From Sorghum bicolor (taxonomy: Eukaryota > Streptophyta > Magnoliopsida > Poales > Poaceae): 64,000 bases of DNA. The stretch is from positions 5,642,001 to 5,706,000 of the forward strand of contig NC_012872.2 of assembly GCF_000003195.3 (NCBI RefSeq). The letters run 5' to 3'. Positions 33,872 to 44,845 of this stretch are shown piece by piece. The notes below the pieces were generated by a model that did no database searches, was not told the DNA's origin, and saw only the letters and a list, made by a program, of their open reading frames with translations. The position numbers were made by a program, and so were the translations under genes. Every line of letters begins with the position of its first letter. Position 1 is the first letter of the stretch.

Positions 33872-35136
33872 GTCCGGCCGCGGCCTCTTGTATATGAACT
33901 GCGCCCCCCGCACGTTCAGCGCATATATTATATTATATTACCTTCTTTAATTGTATGTTTGCTCCCGGTATGCCAAAGTGGCCACGTCGCCTGAAATTTT
34001 CAGAGGTCGACGCATGTCCTGGAATTTGTAACGTCGGGTGGACTCGGGTCGGGTCGAGTCGGGTGGAGTCGGCAGCCGTTAAAATTAACATTGCTTCCTT
34101 CGTCAGTCTCCGTCCCCTCGCCTTCCTAATCTTTGCGCCTCTGCTGTCGGCGCTAGCGCCTCCAACCCCGATCCCGCCGTCGCGCGCGTCGAACCTCGCA
34201 CCTCCGGTGGCGCCGTTGGCGCTCTGCACCGCGACTCCGCCGTCGCGCGCGCCCGCCACTCCACCGTCGCGCGGCCCTCATTCTTCGGGTTGGTTTTCTA
34301 ACCTTCGCAACTGCGTTGTCGCCGCTCACGGTTCCAACCTCAACCCTGCCGTCGCCGGCGCGAACCGTCGCGCCTTCGGTGTCGTTGCTCGTGTCTGAGA
34401 GCTCCACTCCACGGTCGCCGGCGCCTTGCTGATTTCGTGTCCCCCGTCGTCGGGCTGGCCACAGTGGTATCTCTGCGGTTCACTGCATCAGACTCTTCCA
34501 GGCAGATTGCTCTGTGTGCTTGGCTTGCTTTAGCTACATCCTCTGCAGGTGATGTATCGTACATTGTGCTTTCTATTTTGTACCATGTTTAGTATGCTGA
34601 ATAAAGCTCTTCATAATGTTTCTCGTCTCATTTCCCCTTTGCCAGTTAACGGTGGTGTGTCTTCTGTGTTGATTGGTGGTTAATACCATTTTCCAAAAAT
34701 GTTATCTAACCGTTGGTAATCTATTTACAGTTATTTGTATCTTATTTATTTTGTTCCTATTGTTTTATTGCTTATGGTTTGGTTTATTAGAAACATGAAC
34801 AAATAAGGTTCAAATAACTTCAGATAGATCACCAATGAATAAATAGCTTTTAAGGAAATAAACAACATATGAATTTTTAGACATTAATTAAAACATTTTT
34901 TTGGAAAATAGAAAACTGCCTTTGAAACTAGTTAAAGGTCTAACTTTGTCTGGTTTCGATAGTTAGAGTGTAATCTAGTATCCGGCATATATACTTTAAG
35001 GTTGACTCTACAAGTTGAAGGTTGAAAAATACTCTTTATCCATGAAGTAGTTACAATGATTTATTCTCTCAGCTCCCAGCAGCTCAAGGCTAGCTCCAGC
35101 CTCACTATAGAAAACTAGCCAGTTAGCTCAAGAATA
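33872..35136. other. Spacer and promoter side of locus D
   Basis: The stretch 33872-33935 continues the duplicated block seen near 23530-24150 (GGCCTCTTGTATATGAACT, GCACGT(T/C)CAGCGCATATAT). The stretch 33955-34560 is GC-rich with a tandem GGGTCGGGTCGAGTCGGGTGGAGTC stretch and overlapping frames that I cannot assign; AATAAAGC at about 34600 may be a polyadenylation signal. The stretch 34600-35136 is AT-rich. Confidence 0.4.
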
Positions 35137-36327
35137 ATGGCGGCCGCAGCCACCACCACCGTTCTTAGCATGAAGCTCCTCATAGATACTAAGGCGCAGA
35201 AGGTGCTGTTCGCGGAGGCGGGCAAAGACATCGTCGACTTCCTCTTCTCCCTCCTCGCCCTGACGGTGTCCACGGCCGTCAAGCTTGCCGGGAAGGACTC
35301 CATAGTCGGCAGCGTTGGCAACCTCTACGCCAGCGTCGAGGAGCTCGATGAGACCTTCCTGCAGGGAGTGGCCAAGAGCGCGCTCCTCCGCCCCACGGCG
35401 ACTACCTCGCCGGCCATCAGCAGCAACAGCTCTCTTCTCTGCCTGCCGGAGCCGTCGTCCGGGAAGCCAAAGACCTTCTACATATGCATGGGCATCACCT
35501 ACAGTAGCTACTGCCGTACCTACCTGACAGACGTGAACGGTAAGGCATGCCCGTATTGTGGAAGCTCGATGACAACGGTGGCGAAGTACCTCTCCGGCGA
35601 GCCGGGCAGCCGGCAGGGAACGCCGCCGGGAAGGATTTGTGCAGGGCATCGTGACGTACACGGTGCTGGACAACCTGACGGTGACGCCCATGTCCGCCAT
35701 CTCCAGCATCACCCTGCTCAACACCTTGGCAGTGTGGCGCGCTCCAGCAGAAGACGGTGCAGGTCGGCTACAATGAGGTGATGCTGGATCTGTAATGATA
35801 TTTTCTTGATTATACTTTAGTTGTATTGTATCTTTAGAAAAAAAACTGTCCTTCAGTTTTATCTCTGTGCATCAACGTTGAACACTGAAACATATGGATG
35901 GTCTTTGCAACAGGGTTTGGCGATTCTGAAGGCCTCTCTGCAGTCCAAGACGGTCCTCACTGATGTCTTCCTCGGCAACAAGAAGGACCGTCTCTCAAGT
36001 CCTGGTGCGCTGGTCTCATTTTACACCAGAATTGAAGCGCCTCTGCGCCAACAGTCCCGTCGAGCACCAGCTTGGAGTCAAGCTGGTTGTTTAGGAGGAA
36101 GGGATGTCAACATATGTATTGGAACAAAAATCATACATCATTTACAGAAAAGGTTCATTATTGACGAGCAAATAAGCAGAAATTTCCATTTTATATCCTC
36201 CAAAATATATGATGCACTAACACGAAGAAGCTTACTGAGATCCATATGCACCTTAGTACTAGACTTCTCCTATTGTGAAAACGAGGTCAATGCACAAATT
36301 TGTGTCCACAAGTTGCAACACAGATAA
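35137..36327 (+). pseudogene. DUF674 family gene with two frame disruptions (locus D)
   Basis: The plus-strand exon 1 (35137-35777) starts MAAAATTTVLSMKLLIDTKA and keeps VLFAEAGKDIVDFLFSLLAL, GSVGNLYASVEELD and the Cys cluster C117, C126, C138, C141 (FYIC..C..ACPYCG). After GEPGSRQGTPPG (about 35625-35632) a net +1 shift moves the family sequence EGFVQGIVTYTVLDNLTV into another frame. Around 35735 about 13 nt are missing relative to siblings, before ALQQKTVQVGYNE. The donor GAG|GTGATG is at 35777/35778 and the acceptor TTGCAACAG ends at 35913. Exon 2 (GLAILKASLQSKTVLTDVFLG) then runs open to 36327, giving a tail of about 138 residues versus 29-40 in siblings, so the old stop is also lost. Sequencing error at one site is possible, but three defects point to decay. 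Confidence 0.85.
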
Positions 36328-36664
36328 ATTATTACCAAACAGCAAAGCAAAATACGACTGAGATATATGGATACTAAAGACATTAATTAGGGTTAATCCA
36401 TGGGAAATACTAGGGAACAATATCATTTACAACTGCATATGCTGCAATAACAGACACATACATCCATACACAAAACAAGTACTTCTTCAGTGAACAGAAC
36501 AAGCTGGCCCATGAAGTCAGGTAACACCAATGCACGGGAAAGACCAACAGAAAAGTTTCACAGATTTCACAAAGTTCTGACCAAGCCACCGCTCCTCATA
36601 TACTAACTCCAGTATCATCAGAAAGGTCAAACGATCTGGAGCTACACTAGGCCAGGGAAGGCTT
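36328..36664. other. Spacer between locus D and the F-box gene
   Basis: Convergent intergenic DNA that probably contains the 3' untranslated end of the F-box gene. No frame or repeat stands out. Confidence 0.45.
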
Positions 36665-38017
36665 TTATTGCTCATCTGCCAATGACTCCGAGAACAAGGG
36701 AACATATGGAATATGATCACTCGTGTAATGCCTGCCAAGATGACTTATAAAACGCAGCCTCATGTGATCCATTTCATATGACAATAGTATGGAGTTTGTT
36801 TGGCAAACCAAAAAAATCATATCATGCTCTGGGTGGATTGAGATAATACTGAAATTATCCGCAACCTTCGAACAATTAGCTGCTCCAAACAGATGCAAAA
36901 GGTTGACATTGTGCTTCAAAGTCCAATTTTCACCATTGTAGTCCTCAAGAACCCAGATTGATGGTTGATAACCATCAGATATAGTTGTAAGATACAAGTG
37001 TCCCTGAGATAGATAAACATGAACAGGCCGAGAATCATCATATTCATAGTGTGTTGATATAGGAAAAGGGATGCCTCTCAAAACTTTCCCCTCCACGTCA
37101 ATGGCTAATACCATGCCATAAAAAGTAGTCAGATGCAAAATCCCATTGAAAAAGACACCTTTTGAATCCTGGGGCATCGCAAATTCACCAAGCGGAATCG
37201 GTAGATGGTTGTTGATATTGAGACTCCAAACTCCACTTTTGGAGGAGTAGACGGCTACTGCTACGATTGCTCCATCGAAATTATGACCATCATCCATATA
37301 CCAAATATCGTTTGATACGAACTCAAACACATGGAAGTGGGAGGAGACAGCTGGGTCGAACCCCAAGCGAGTGATCCTCACCATGCTAGACCAGCCAGAG
37401 TCTGGAACGACCACCCATTTCTCAGTGGCGGGATTGCACACGACAGAATCCATTGTCGCGGGATCAGTGTGCTTCCAGCAGTGGCACAGGAGGAGTCCGT
37501 TGCAGCTGTCCTTGATGTCAATGCTCTTATATTCAGGCAGGAACGACAGTGAGGGGTCGATGAAAGGGTCGATTGCTCTTGAGACGTTGGTGAAATGGCG
37601 AGCCAACTTTGGGAAGCGGTTTTTGGAGTAGCTCTCGTAGAAGAAGCCAGCAAGAGTCTGGGCCAGCTTCTTGCTGTGTTCAGGATGGGAGATGAGGTTG
37701 CGCCAGCGCGTAGAAACCAATTTGCAGCGGCAGAGCGATTTTATGGGCAAGCGCGAGAGAATGTCGACGAGGATGTCGTCGGGGAGGTCGGCCACCACGT
37801 CCCGTGTGCTTCCGTTCTTCTTGGAACCCCTCGCCAGGTGACGGATCCAGGATTCAAAGGCTGTGGGCACAAACTTGTTTATTTAGCCAATTAACCCAAC
37901 CATTACACAAATAACATATAAATTGCCAATGATACGTATAGGGGTAAAACCTGTACAGCTAATACGTAGATCCGCCATTGCCCTCGTCAACCTCTTCTTC
38001 TTGGGGGCCCCCGCCAT
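36665..38017 (-). CDS. F-box protein with C-terminal F-box-associated region
   Basis: A 401-codon frame starts at the ATG at 37870. A better model adds a 5' exon (38017-37951, starting MAGAPKKKRLTRAMADLR) joined across a 90-nt intron (GTTTTA...GCCCACAG) to 37860-36665. The junction is phase 1 and recreates an Ala codon, giving 420 residues. An F-box lies at about 44-88 (VVADLPDDILVDILSRLPIKSL, then CKLVSTRWRNLISHPEHS). The following ~320 residues have the pattern of plant F-box-associated or kelch-like repeats (DSCNGLLLC, VVCNPATEKWVVVP, RLGFDP, VAVYSSKSGVW, FNGILHLTT, IWVLEDYNGENWTLKH). Such proteins act as substrate adaptors of SCF (Skp1-Cullin-F-box) ubiquitin ligases; the substrate is unknown. 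A basic KKKR stretch could aid nuclear import. An AATAAA overlaps the stop. Confidence 0.88.
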
Positions 38018-38473
38018 CGGTTTGGAGAGGGAACAAGCAGTCGATCTGCAAAAGAGGACGGAAGAGGGTAGGGTTCCCAGATCGATTAGTGAGGGGAGCA
38101 TGAATGGAGGGAGGACCTGCCAGTGCCAGGTGCGCAGCGTGCTTACCAGAGGAGACTTGAAGAACGGCAAGCACGTGCAGATCAGGCGCACCACATTGAC
38201 TCCGTCGAGCGGGTTGCGAGGAAAGGGGATTCCTGGCCTCCGGCGTGCTCTCCGGCGAGATGGAGCAGAAGATGGGGGAGATCCCGAAGATGGGAAGTGG
38301 GGAAAGCAGTGAAGTGCTTCGGGCCTTTCTGGTCGTGTGAGCCAGGTCTAGAGAATAATCTTTTTTTTACCCTCTTTTTACACGGCAGAGAGCGACTGCA
38401 TTTCTCTACTTCTTTTCTTTTACCATTTTTTTCTATACTAGTAATACTGTCATAGTCAATAGACATGGTAGTA
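38018..38473 (-). promoter_or_regulatory. 5' leader and promoter region of the F-box gene
   Basis: GC-rich sequence without a convincing separate frame. It lies directly upstream of the proposed first exon and is most simply its untranslated leader and promoter. No clear TATA box was identified. Confidence 0.35.
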
Positions 38474-38722
38474 CCCCGCTCAAAATACTAGCACAAGTCA
38501 TTACAGTTTTTTAGAGAGTCAAAAATTGACCAAATTTATATAACAACACAATAATATTTATGATATCAAATAAGTATTATTAGATTCTTCATTGATTATA
38601 TTTTTACAGTATATCTATTGATGCCATAAATATTTATAATTCTCTCTATATTTTTTAATTAAACATGAGATACTTTAACTCTAAAAAAAGTCAAATTAAC
38701 TTACAATTTAGAATAGAGAAAG
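38474..38722. mobile_element. Stowaway-like element, TSD TA
   Basis: The left CCCCGCTCAAAATAC and right TTTAGAATAGAGAAAG ends are flanked by TA. The AT-rich interior (GTCAAAAATTGACCAAATTTA, AAAAAAGTCAAATTAACTTA) is typical of Tc1/mariner MITEs of grasses. Confidence 0.5.
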
Positions 38723-39079
38723 TAGAAATGTTGTTGCTTTTGCGACTGCCTCCATCCCACAAAGAGCTTAAATTCCACTCACCAAGAAATCAAACATTTA
38801 CAACTTTGATCAAATAGTATAAAAATATTAATGTTTATAGTGTATAATTAGTATATTATTAGACAAATCATTGAATATATTTTCATGATAAACTTATTTT
38901 AAGATATAAATATTGGTATTTTCATAAATCTAGTTAAATTATAAAAGATTTGACAAACATGAATCTCGTAACGAAACTATCTTTTGGAATAAAGGGTTAC
39001 ATGTTATGAAAATAAAATGGGTTGAATTTGCTCCCCACGTGGAGCTTAACGACAAAAGGCAACCCCATTGGGTGAAGAT
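38723..39079. other. AT-rich spacer with a second Stowaway-like stretch
   Basis: CTGCCTCCATCCCACAAAGAG near 38747 followed by AT-rich sequence resembles one end of another mariner-type MITE, but the right end is not clear. No gene. Confidence 0.4.
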
Positions 39080-39620
39080 GGGTGGGGCATTCTCTAGCTC
39101 CTAGTTCTCGATACTATATAACCTAGCACCTATTGCTAGCCATCATTCTCACTGTTCATTTAGAGAAGTGATCTTAAAGCTATCTTGGATCAACTTAGTT
39201 GGACTTTTAAGAAAGTTAGTCTCTCCTCTATTGTATCCTACTAGGACAAGAACAATATGCCCTGCCCTCTAAACTGTATAAAGAGAGGTAAACGTGCACC
39301 CCTTTGTCTGCAACCAATCGTACATAACACCCCAACAGAAGGCATCATGCTTTGGACTAGGGTATTACGCTATTAGTGGCCTAAACCAGTATAAATCGTT
39401 GTCTTCGCGTTTCCCGCCGAGTCTTGTACTCGTCGAAGCCCTTCAATCATCGTCCTAGGTTGTTGTCAGTCTCTAAATATCGACAACTGGCATGCTAGGT
39501 AGGGGCTTTCGGTGGCGTCGCGTTCGAGTGCTCGGTGGACCTCAAGATCAATACCATCTGTGGCAACTTAGCTTCTCGCGGCGCCATCTGTGGCAACTTA
39601 GCTTCTCGCGGCGCCGCTCT
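39080..39620 (+). mobile_element. LTR-retrotransposon remnant
   Basis: The segment has features of a gypsy-type LTR 3' end: a TATATAACC box, GTATAAAGAGAGG, a run to AAATATCGACA and then ACTGGCATGCTAGGTAGGGGC, which looks like a degenerate primer-binding site. A perfect 30-bp tandem duplication follows (39556-39585, 39586-39615, ATCTGTGGCAACTTAGC...). No gag or pol domain can be read, so it is a fragment. Confidence 0.5.
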
Positions 39621-40038
39621 TCAGCGGCTTGCGTCAAGATTCCATGCCTCCAAGTGATTCAAACACCCTCACTACTCATCCAGGACCAAGTGCACATCCA
39701 CTCCCGATCCCTCTATCTTCCCCACCGCTTAATCATGTGGCCCTGCTCCCTCGGTTCCTCGATGCTTCTTCCTCTATTAGCGTTACTCTCTTGCGACCCT
39801 TCTCCTTTGGTTCCCTGGTCCTACTTCCCTTTGTCCTTTCTCCTTCTTCATGGCAACACACTGACGTTGCGACCCTTCTCCTTGGAGCCACTGTTGACTT
39901 GCACTCAGGAGTATGTCACCTGTCGAGGCCCCATTACTTCATTTGGAGAAGGGGATGTGAGGCAGAGAGCAAGGGAAGTTGAAAACGCAGCCCCAAGGGA
40001 ACCGAAATTGCATTATTTACAATAAATTAGAAATGGTA
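39621..40038. other. Pyrimidine-rich spacer after the LTR remnant
   Basis: Open frames here are rich in Ser, Leu and Pro and overlap each other. I see no domain. It is probably internal retroelement leader sequence. Confidence 0.35.
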
Positions 40039-40303
40039 CTCTCTCTCTCTCTCCCTAAATAAATAAATTCTAAAATTGTTTAAGTTAAACTTTTTAAACT
40101 TTGACCGAATTTCTTAAAAATATATTAAGACTTAAGATTTTAAGATGTCAAATTAGTATTACTAGATTTACTATAAAATATATTTTCTTAATGTGCTCAT
40201 TTTATGAGATAGATTGTTACACTTTTTTTATAAAATTTGTCAAACTTAAATAAGTTTGACCGGTATAGATTTTAGGAATCAATTTATTTAGAGATGGAGG
40301 AAG
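40039..40303. mobile_element. Stowaway-like element, TSD TA
   Basis: The left end is CTCTCTCTCTCTCTCCCTAAA and the right end is TTTAGAGATGGAGGAAG. The dinucleotide TA is present at both flanks (40037-40038, 40304-40305). The interior is AT-rich with TAAGTTTGACC-type sequence. Confidence 0.6.
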
Positions 40304-41084
40304 TAGATCATATTTTTGCATATGTGCCATTGCAAATGTGATTTAAAACGACACGTTGGACAATGGACCACGGAAAGTTTAATCTAACAATCAAACTGCC
40401 TTTGCTTTGATATAGGGAATCTTTGATGTTTCATGGTTAGGAAGCAGTTTCTTTTTGCGCTTGATCGACTCCGAATCGGCCGCCACTCGATGGGTTTGGG
40501 CTCTTAATTTCTTTACACAAATTCTCACGAGATTTTCACACACCAAGCTAAAAGCGAAACCCTGCATGCTAGTAGTAATTGTTAGTCACGGGACTCCAAA
40601 TGACGCTAGCGCTGAGCTGATTCCTTGTTACGAAGTTAGCGCGCGCACGGCACACCGTACGGGCCCAAGAAGGACGATGTGGGAACGTATTCAAACAGAC
40701 ACTGCAGGCAGTTTTGAAACACCACTGCTGTTCTCCAAGAACACGGCTAACCAATTCCATCATCAACATAATAACAATCACGATATCATAGCACCATAGC
40801 ACCACACAGGTTTTAACAAGATACAGCGATCGTGCATTGCTCAGCAATTACACAGTAGTCGCACAACCAACCCTGCTGCCAATCTTCTTCCCACGGCAAC
40901 GAAAAGAGGACACATATAATAACTCTTCGAACTAGCTACTCTAGTAGTAAAAAATTGAACTAGAAACGCCGGCTAGGAGTGCCAGCATCAGTACCCACTG
41001 GAGATGATTTCAGCAGAACCGTACCCAAAAGAGTCGAACACAAAGATGTTGAAACATCACAAAAGCACCAGCTAGCAGCGCCCT
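40304..41084. other. Intergenic, no gene recognised
   Basis: Mixed-composition DNA with short frames. Nothing identifiable. Confidence 0.4.
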
Positions 41085-41189
41085 TCAAGCACGACCGCCT
41101 GCACCGGGAGCGTTCTTCTTGTTGCCATGGAGGAAGACGTCACTCAGTACGTTCTTGGACTGCAGCGACGCCTTGAGAATCGCCAAACC
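41085..41189 (-). pseudogene. Orphan second exon of a DUF674 gene (locus E)
   Basis: Reading the minus strand, a splice acceptor (TTTTGGTGCAG) is followed by 34 open codons and a stop: GLAILKASLQSKNVLSDVFL, a His-Gly-Asn linker and a Gly/Arg tail ending at TGA (41085-41087). It is as good as the second exons of the expressed-looking siblings, most like locus F (both have GLAILKASLQSK and FLHG). No first exon exists in the 6.5 kb on its 5' side. Instead a block that is duplicated at 45510 begins within 85 bp. The gene appears to have lost its first exon through rearrangement. Confidence 0.85.
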
Positions 41190-41273
41190 CTGCACCAAAA
41201 ACCAAACCAGCAAAAGAAAAAAAAACACGTGCATTAGCTTCACCAGTTAAATTCACGCGGTAAATTATGAACG

Positions 41274-41931
41274 ATCTCTTACCTGTGATGGTTAGTAATC
41301 AACTAATCACCACTTAAAAACATGGAATTTTGTCATAGAAGCATAGTAGTGCCGTTTCCTCACATCGACACATAATGGCAATTATAAAATGTTTGTATCA
41401 ACGAAGCTTGCCGCTTCACTGATAAATTATGGTTTATAGTATTGTTCGCTGATTTATTATAAGAGAAAAACATTGCTAAATATACTTTTAGGCTTACCTA
41501 GATGGCCACTCCAAGAGTTTATAGGGCCAGAGTTTATAGCGCCAGATGAAAATAGGACCAATAAATTTCAGTCACCATTAAATTAAAAATACGGGGAGTT
41601 GAAATTCCCACGGACTCGGAATCGTTTCCATCATTATGGTATTGATTTTCTAATTGCTGGCACCGCCATCGTCTCTAAATAGCTAATAAATTAAAATCAC
41701 CGTGTTTCTCTGCCACCATCCTTGTAAAATGTGGTGAATCTCTGACCGATTGACCGATAGACGCTGAAGCTGAAACCCAACACCCACCTCCCGTCCTTGA
41801 TTCGCCGTCCCTGAAGTGCATTATTTCAAATTATTTTTTTCACTAGTTCCATTTATGCAGGACACCTCCCATCCTACGTGGCAACGTGCGCTGTGCTTTT
41901 GGGTAAAGATTATTGTTTCGTCGCTTGCGGG
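41274..41931. repeat. Direct duplication, copy 1 (with 45510-46095)
   Basis: Shared strings include ATCTCTTA(C/T)CTGTGATGGTTAG, AAAACATGGAATTTTGTCAT, GAATCGTTTCCATCATTA and ACGTGCGCTGTGCTTTTGGG. This copy keeps a 39-bp stretch (CTTGATTCGCCGTCCCTGAAG...) that is deleted in the other. Confidence 0.85.
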
Positions 41932-41941
41932 CTTGCGGCTG

Positions 41942-42282
41942 GCCTTGTTTAGATGGAGAGAGCAAAAAAAAAAAATTTGGGTGTCATATCAATATTTTGT
42001 AGGATGTCAAAAGAGATATTCAGATATTAATAAAAAAACTAATTATACATAACTGGAAATTGAGAGATGAATTTATTAAGTCTAATTGATCTATTATTAA
42101 CACATATAGGTTAATGTAGCACTTAAGACTAATTATGGACTAACTAAGTTTAAAAAATTGTGTCTCATGATTTCCAAATTCACTGTGTAATTAGTTTATT
42201 TTTTATCTATATTTAATATTTCATGCATGTGTCCAAACATTCTATGTGATGGGTGAAAATTTTTTGGGTTGGAAACCAAGAG
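41942..42282. mobile_element. Long-variant MITE, GGCC family
   Basis: GGCCTTGTTTAGATGGAGAG at the left. The interior matches the longer variant seen at 8098-8424 (TAATATTTCATGCATGTGTCC near the right end). The right terminus is drifted (TTTTTTGGGTTGGAAACC). Confidence 0.55.
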
Positions 42283-42500
42283 CATCTCCAATAGTTGACA
42301 TTCATAATACAGACTCTATCATAGAGTCTAAAGTTATTTATTACCTTAAACAATGTGGACTTTGAGTTTAAATAAGACTTGGAGTCTTATTTTTTACCTT
42401 TTTCTTCAATAAATATGCTGCTGCATCAGTAAAATATCATAAATAATATGAAAGTAACTATTTTTGATTTTATGATAGAGTCTTGTATTGTGAGTGCCCT
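42283..42500. mobile_element. TIR element, second copy of the 4911-5105 type
   Basis: It contains ACAGACTCTATCATAGAGTC, AATAAGACTTGGAGTCTTAT and ends TATTGTGAGTGCCCT, matching the element at 4911-5105. Confidence 0.55.
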
Positions 42501-42537
42501 AAATGAGACCAAAATGTCCTTCAAATCCAAGTATTAA

Positions 42538-43193
42538 GGCCTTGTTTTAGATATGAAAATATTTTAGTTTTCGCTACTGTAGCACTTTCATTTGTTTGTG
42601 CCAAATATTATCCAATCATAGACTAACTAGGGTCAAAAGATTCGTTTCTCGATTTACAGGCAAACTGTGTAATTAGTTTTTTTTGTCTATATTTAATACT
42701 CCATGCATGTGCCGTAAGATTTAATTTGACGGAAAATTTTGAAAACTTTTTGGTTTTGGTGAACCAAGGCCTTGTTTAGTTCTAGAAAAAATTTTGTTTT
42801 TGTTACTGTAGCATTTTGTTTGTATTTGACAAACATTGTCCAATTATGGATTAACTAGGCTCAAAAGATTCGTCTAGCAAATTACAGACAAACTGTGTAA
42901 TTAGTTTTTATTTTTATTTATATTTAATGCTTCATGTATGCGTTAAAACATTCCATGTGATAGAGAATCTTGAAAAATTTTGGGTTTTTTGGTGTAATTG
43001 TTTAGTTCACCCTAAAACCAAAAACTTTTTAAGATTCCCCGTTACATCGAATCTTGCTGTACATGCATGAAGCATTAAATATAGTTACAAGATAAATTTT
43101 TTAAATCTAGTTAGTTTATAATTAGACAATATTTACCATAAATAAACATTACAGTGTTTGAATTTTTTTCATTTCTGCAGCTAACAAGGCCTA
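42538..43193. mobile_element. Three abutting MITEs, GGCC family
   Basis: The first (42538-42771) and second (from 42768) share the same GGCC, reading GAACCAAGGCCTTGTTTAGTTC. The second loses its right terminus at about 43003, where a third copy in opposite orientation begins (TTGTTTAGTTCACCCT) and runs to CTAACAAGGCC at 43193. Confidence 0.75.
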
Positions 43194-43384
43194 ACCAAGG
43201 CGAGACGTCATTGCGTAAATCTGTACTCCCACTAGTCAGAATTGCTCGCCGCTGCGCCTTTCAGCACTGCAAAGTGCACGGCCGCACGCGTCCCAGGTCC
43301 CTGGGGCCACGCGTTCGTGTATGGCTTGCGCCTCCACGCACCCCGCGCCGCACAGTGAGGCAAGGCAATCGATAACTGGACCTG

Positions 43385-43627
43385 GGCCTTGTTTAGTTCA
43401 CGCCAAAAAGTAAAAAGTTTTCAAGATTCTCCGTCATATCGAATCTTCCGGCACATGCATAAAACATTAAATATAGATGAAAGCAAAAACTAATTACATA
43501 GTTTAGCTGGAAATCACGAGACGAATATTTTGATCCTACTTAGTCTATAATTGGATAATATTTGTCACAAACAAACGAAAGTGCTACAGTAACGAAATCC
43601 GAAATCTTTTCGAAACTAAACAAGGCC
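43385..43627. mobile_element. MITE, GGCC family, TSD CTG
   Basis: Well preserved ends (GGCCTTGTTTAGTTCACG / CGAAACTAAACAAGGCC) and direct CTG flanks at 43382-43384 and 43628-43630. Confidence 0.9.
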
Positions 43628-43830
43628 CTGATCGATATGACCGTGGATGGGAGAGGACGTGTGCTTCGGAGCAGATTTGCAGGAACAAACTGTAGCGATA
43701 TGCACAAATGCATGGGAGCTCGACGTCATTAGTAGTACGTACTACTCCATAGGCTTATGATGACCTATCAATGGTCAGTACTCGTACTAGCAGTACTTAA
43801 AAAAAGCACTTAGGGCACTCTAGAAACTAT

Positions 43831-44062
43831 GGCCTTGTTTAGTTTGAGAAAAATTTTGGATTTCGCTACTGTAGCACTTTCGTTTGTTTGTGGTAAATAT
43901 TATCTAATCATAGACTAACTAGGATCAAAAGATTCGTCTCGCGATTTACAGGTAAACTGCATAATTAGTTTTTGTTTTCGTCTATATTTAATGCTTCATG
44001 CATGTGCCGTAAGATTCGATGTGACGGAGAATCTTGAAAATTTTTGGAAACTAAACAAGGCC
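43831..44062. mobile_element. MITE, GGCC family, TSD TAT
   Basis: Well preserved ends with TAT on both sides (43828-43830, 44063-44065). Confidence 0.9.
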
Positions 44063-44078
44063 TATGCAAGGTTTAGGA

Positions 44079-44283
44079 GGTATTTAGGACTGCTCTATAA
44101 ATTCTACTCCATAAACTCTACCGTAGAGCATCTCCATAAAAAAATTAAAATTTATGGAGTACCTCTTTAAGTGCTCTCACAACTCTATTTTTTTTCTCGA
44201 ACTGAGTGTGTGGAGCTGAAACCATTTGGCTAAAAAATATGAAACAGAGCTGAAAAATATGAAGGAGAGCAGTTCCAAACATT
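44079..44283. mobile_element. TIR element, GTGTTTGGxACTGCTC family (degenerate copy)
   Basis: The left GTATTTAGGACTGCTCTA and right GAGAGCAGTTCCAAACAT ends are inverted repeats. The interior TCTCGAACTGAGTG(T/C)GTG matches the better copy at 46095-46297. Confidence 0.65.
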
Positions 44284-44324
44284 CTCTTAGTTCTGGTCAA
44301 AAAAAAACATCCTCTTAGTTCCTT

Positions 44325-44549
44325 ATAACTTTTGCAAAAAAAATTAGATTCATGGTCACATCAATTTTAGGGCACATGCATATAATATTAAATATAGATT
44401 AAAAGAATAATTTATTGCATAATTTATTTATAATTCACAAGATAGATTTTTTTAGTCTAGTTAATCCATGATTGGACAATATTTATCAAAATACAAATGA
44501 AAATGTTACAACATCTATTTTGCAAAAAGAAATCAACTAAACAAGGCCC
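44325..44549. mobile_element. Degenerate MITE, GGCC family
   Basis: The core motifs and the right end AACTAAACAAGGCCC are present. The left terminus is eroded. Confidence 0.6.
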
Positions 44550-44557
44550 ATAACTAT

Positions 44558-44811
44558 CATAAGCGTTTTGCTGGCGTGGCAAGGTAGTTATTAATCATAG
44601 AAACCGGATCTAAGTTAGAGACTATGTCTACACGAGAACCTATACATAGTCTTATATGGAGAATAGAGAGAATATGTGATTAGTTAAAAAAATTATTTTG
44701 TAGAAACTATTTATTAAGACAATGATTTCTATGTGTAGTGTCTATAGAATGAATATGTATAGAAACTATGTGTAGTTTCTAGCATTGGGACTGCCTTTAC
44801 AGCCTGTTTTA
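44558..44811. mobile_element. TIR-type element, copy of the 4590-4910 type
   Basis: It contains ATAGAAACCGGATCTAAGTTAG, GTCTACACGAGAACC and GTAGTTTCTAGCATTGGGACTGCC, which match the 4590 element and the spacer shared by the 6.3-kb and 11.7-kb blocks. Confidence 0.5.
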
Positions 44812-44845
44812 TCTAGCATTGGGACTGCCTTTACAGCCTGTTTTA
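44778..44845. repeat. Perfect 34-bp tandem duplication
   Basis: TCTAGCATTGGGACTGCCTT... is repeated at 44778-44811 and 44812-44845. The unit spans the right end of one element and the left end of the next MITE. Confidence 0.9.

Noticed and set aside
33955..34564. A GC-rich gene between hAT and locus D
   Set aside because: The frames overlap on both strands, with Arg/Ala/Pro composition and no domain; I left it as an unassigned spacer.
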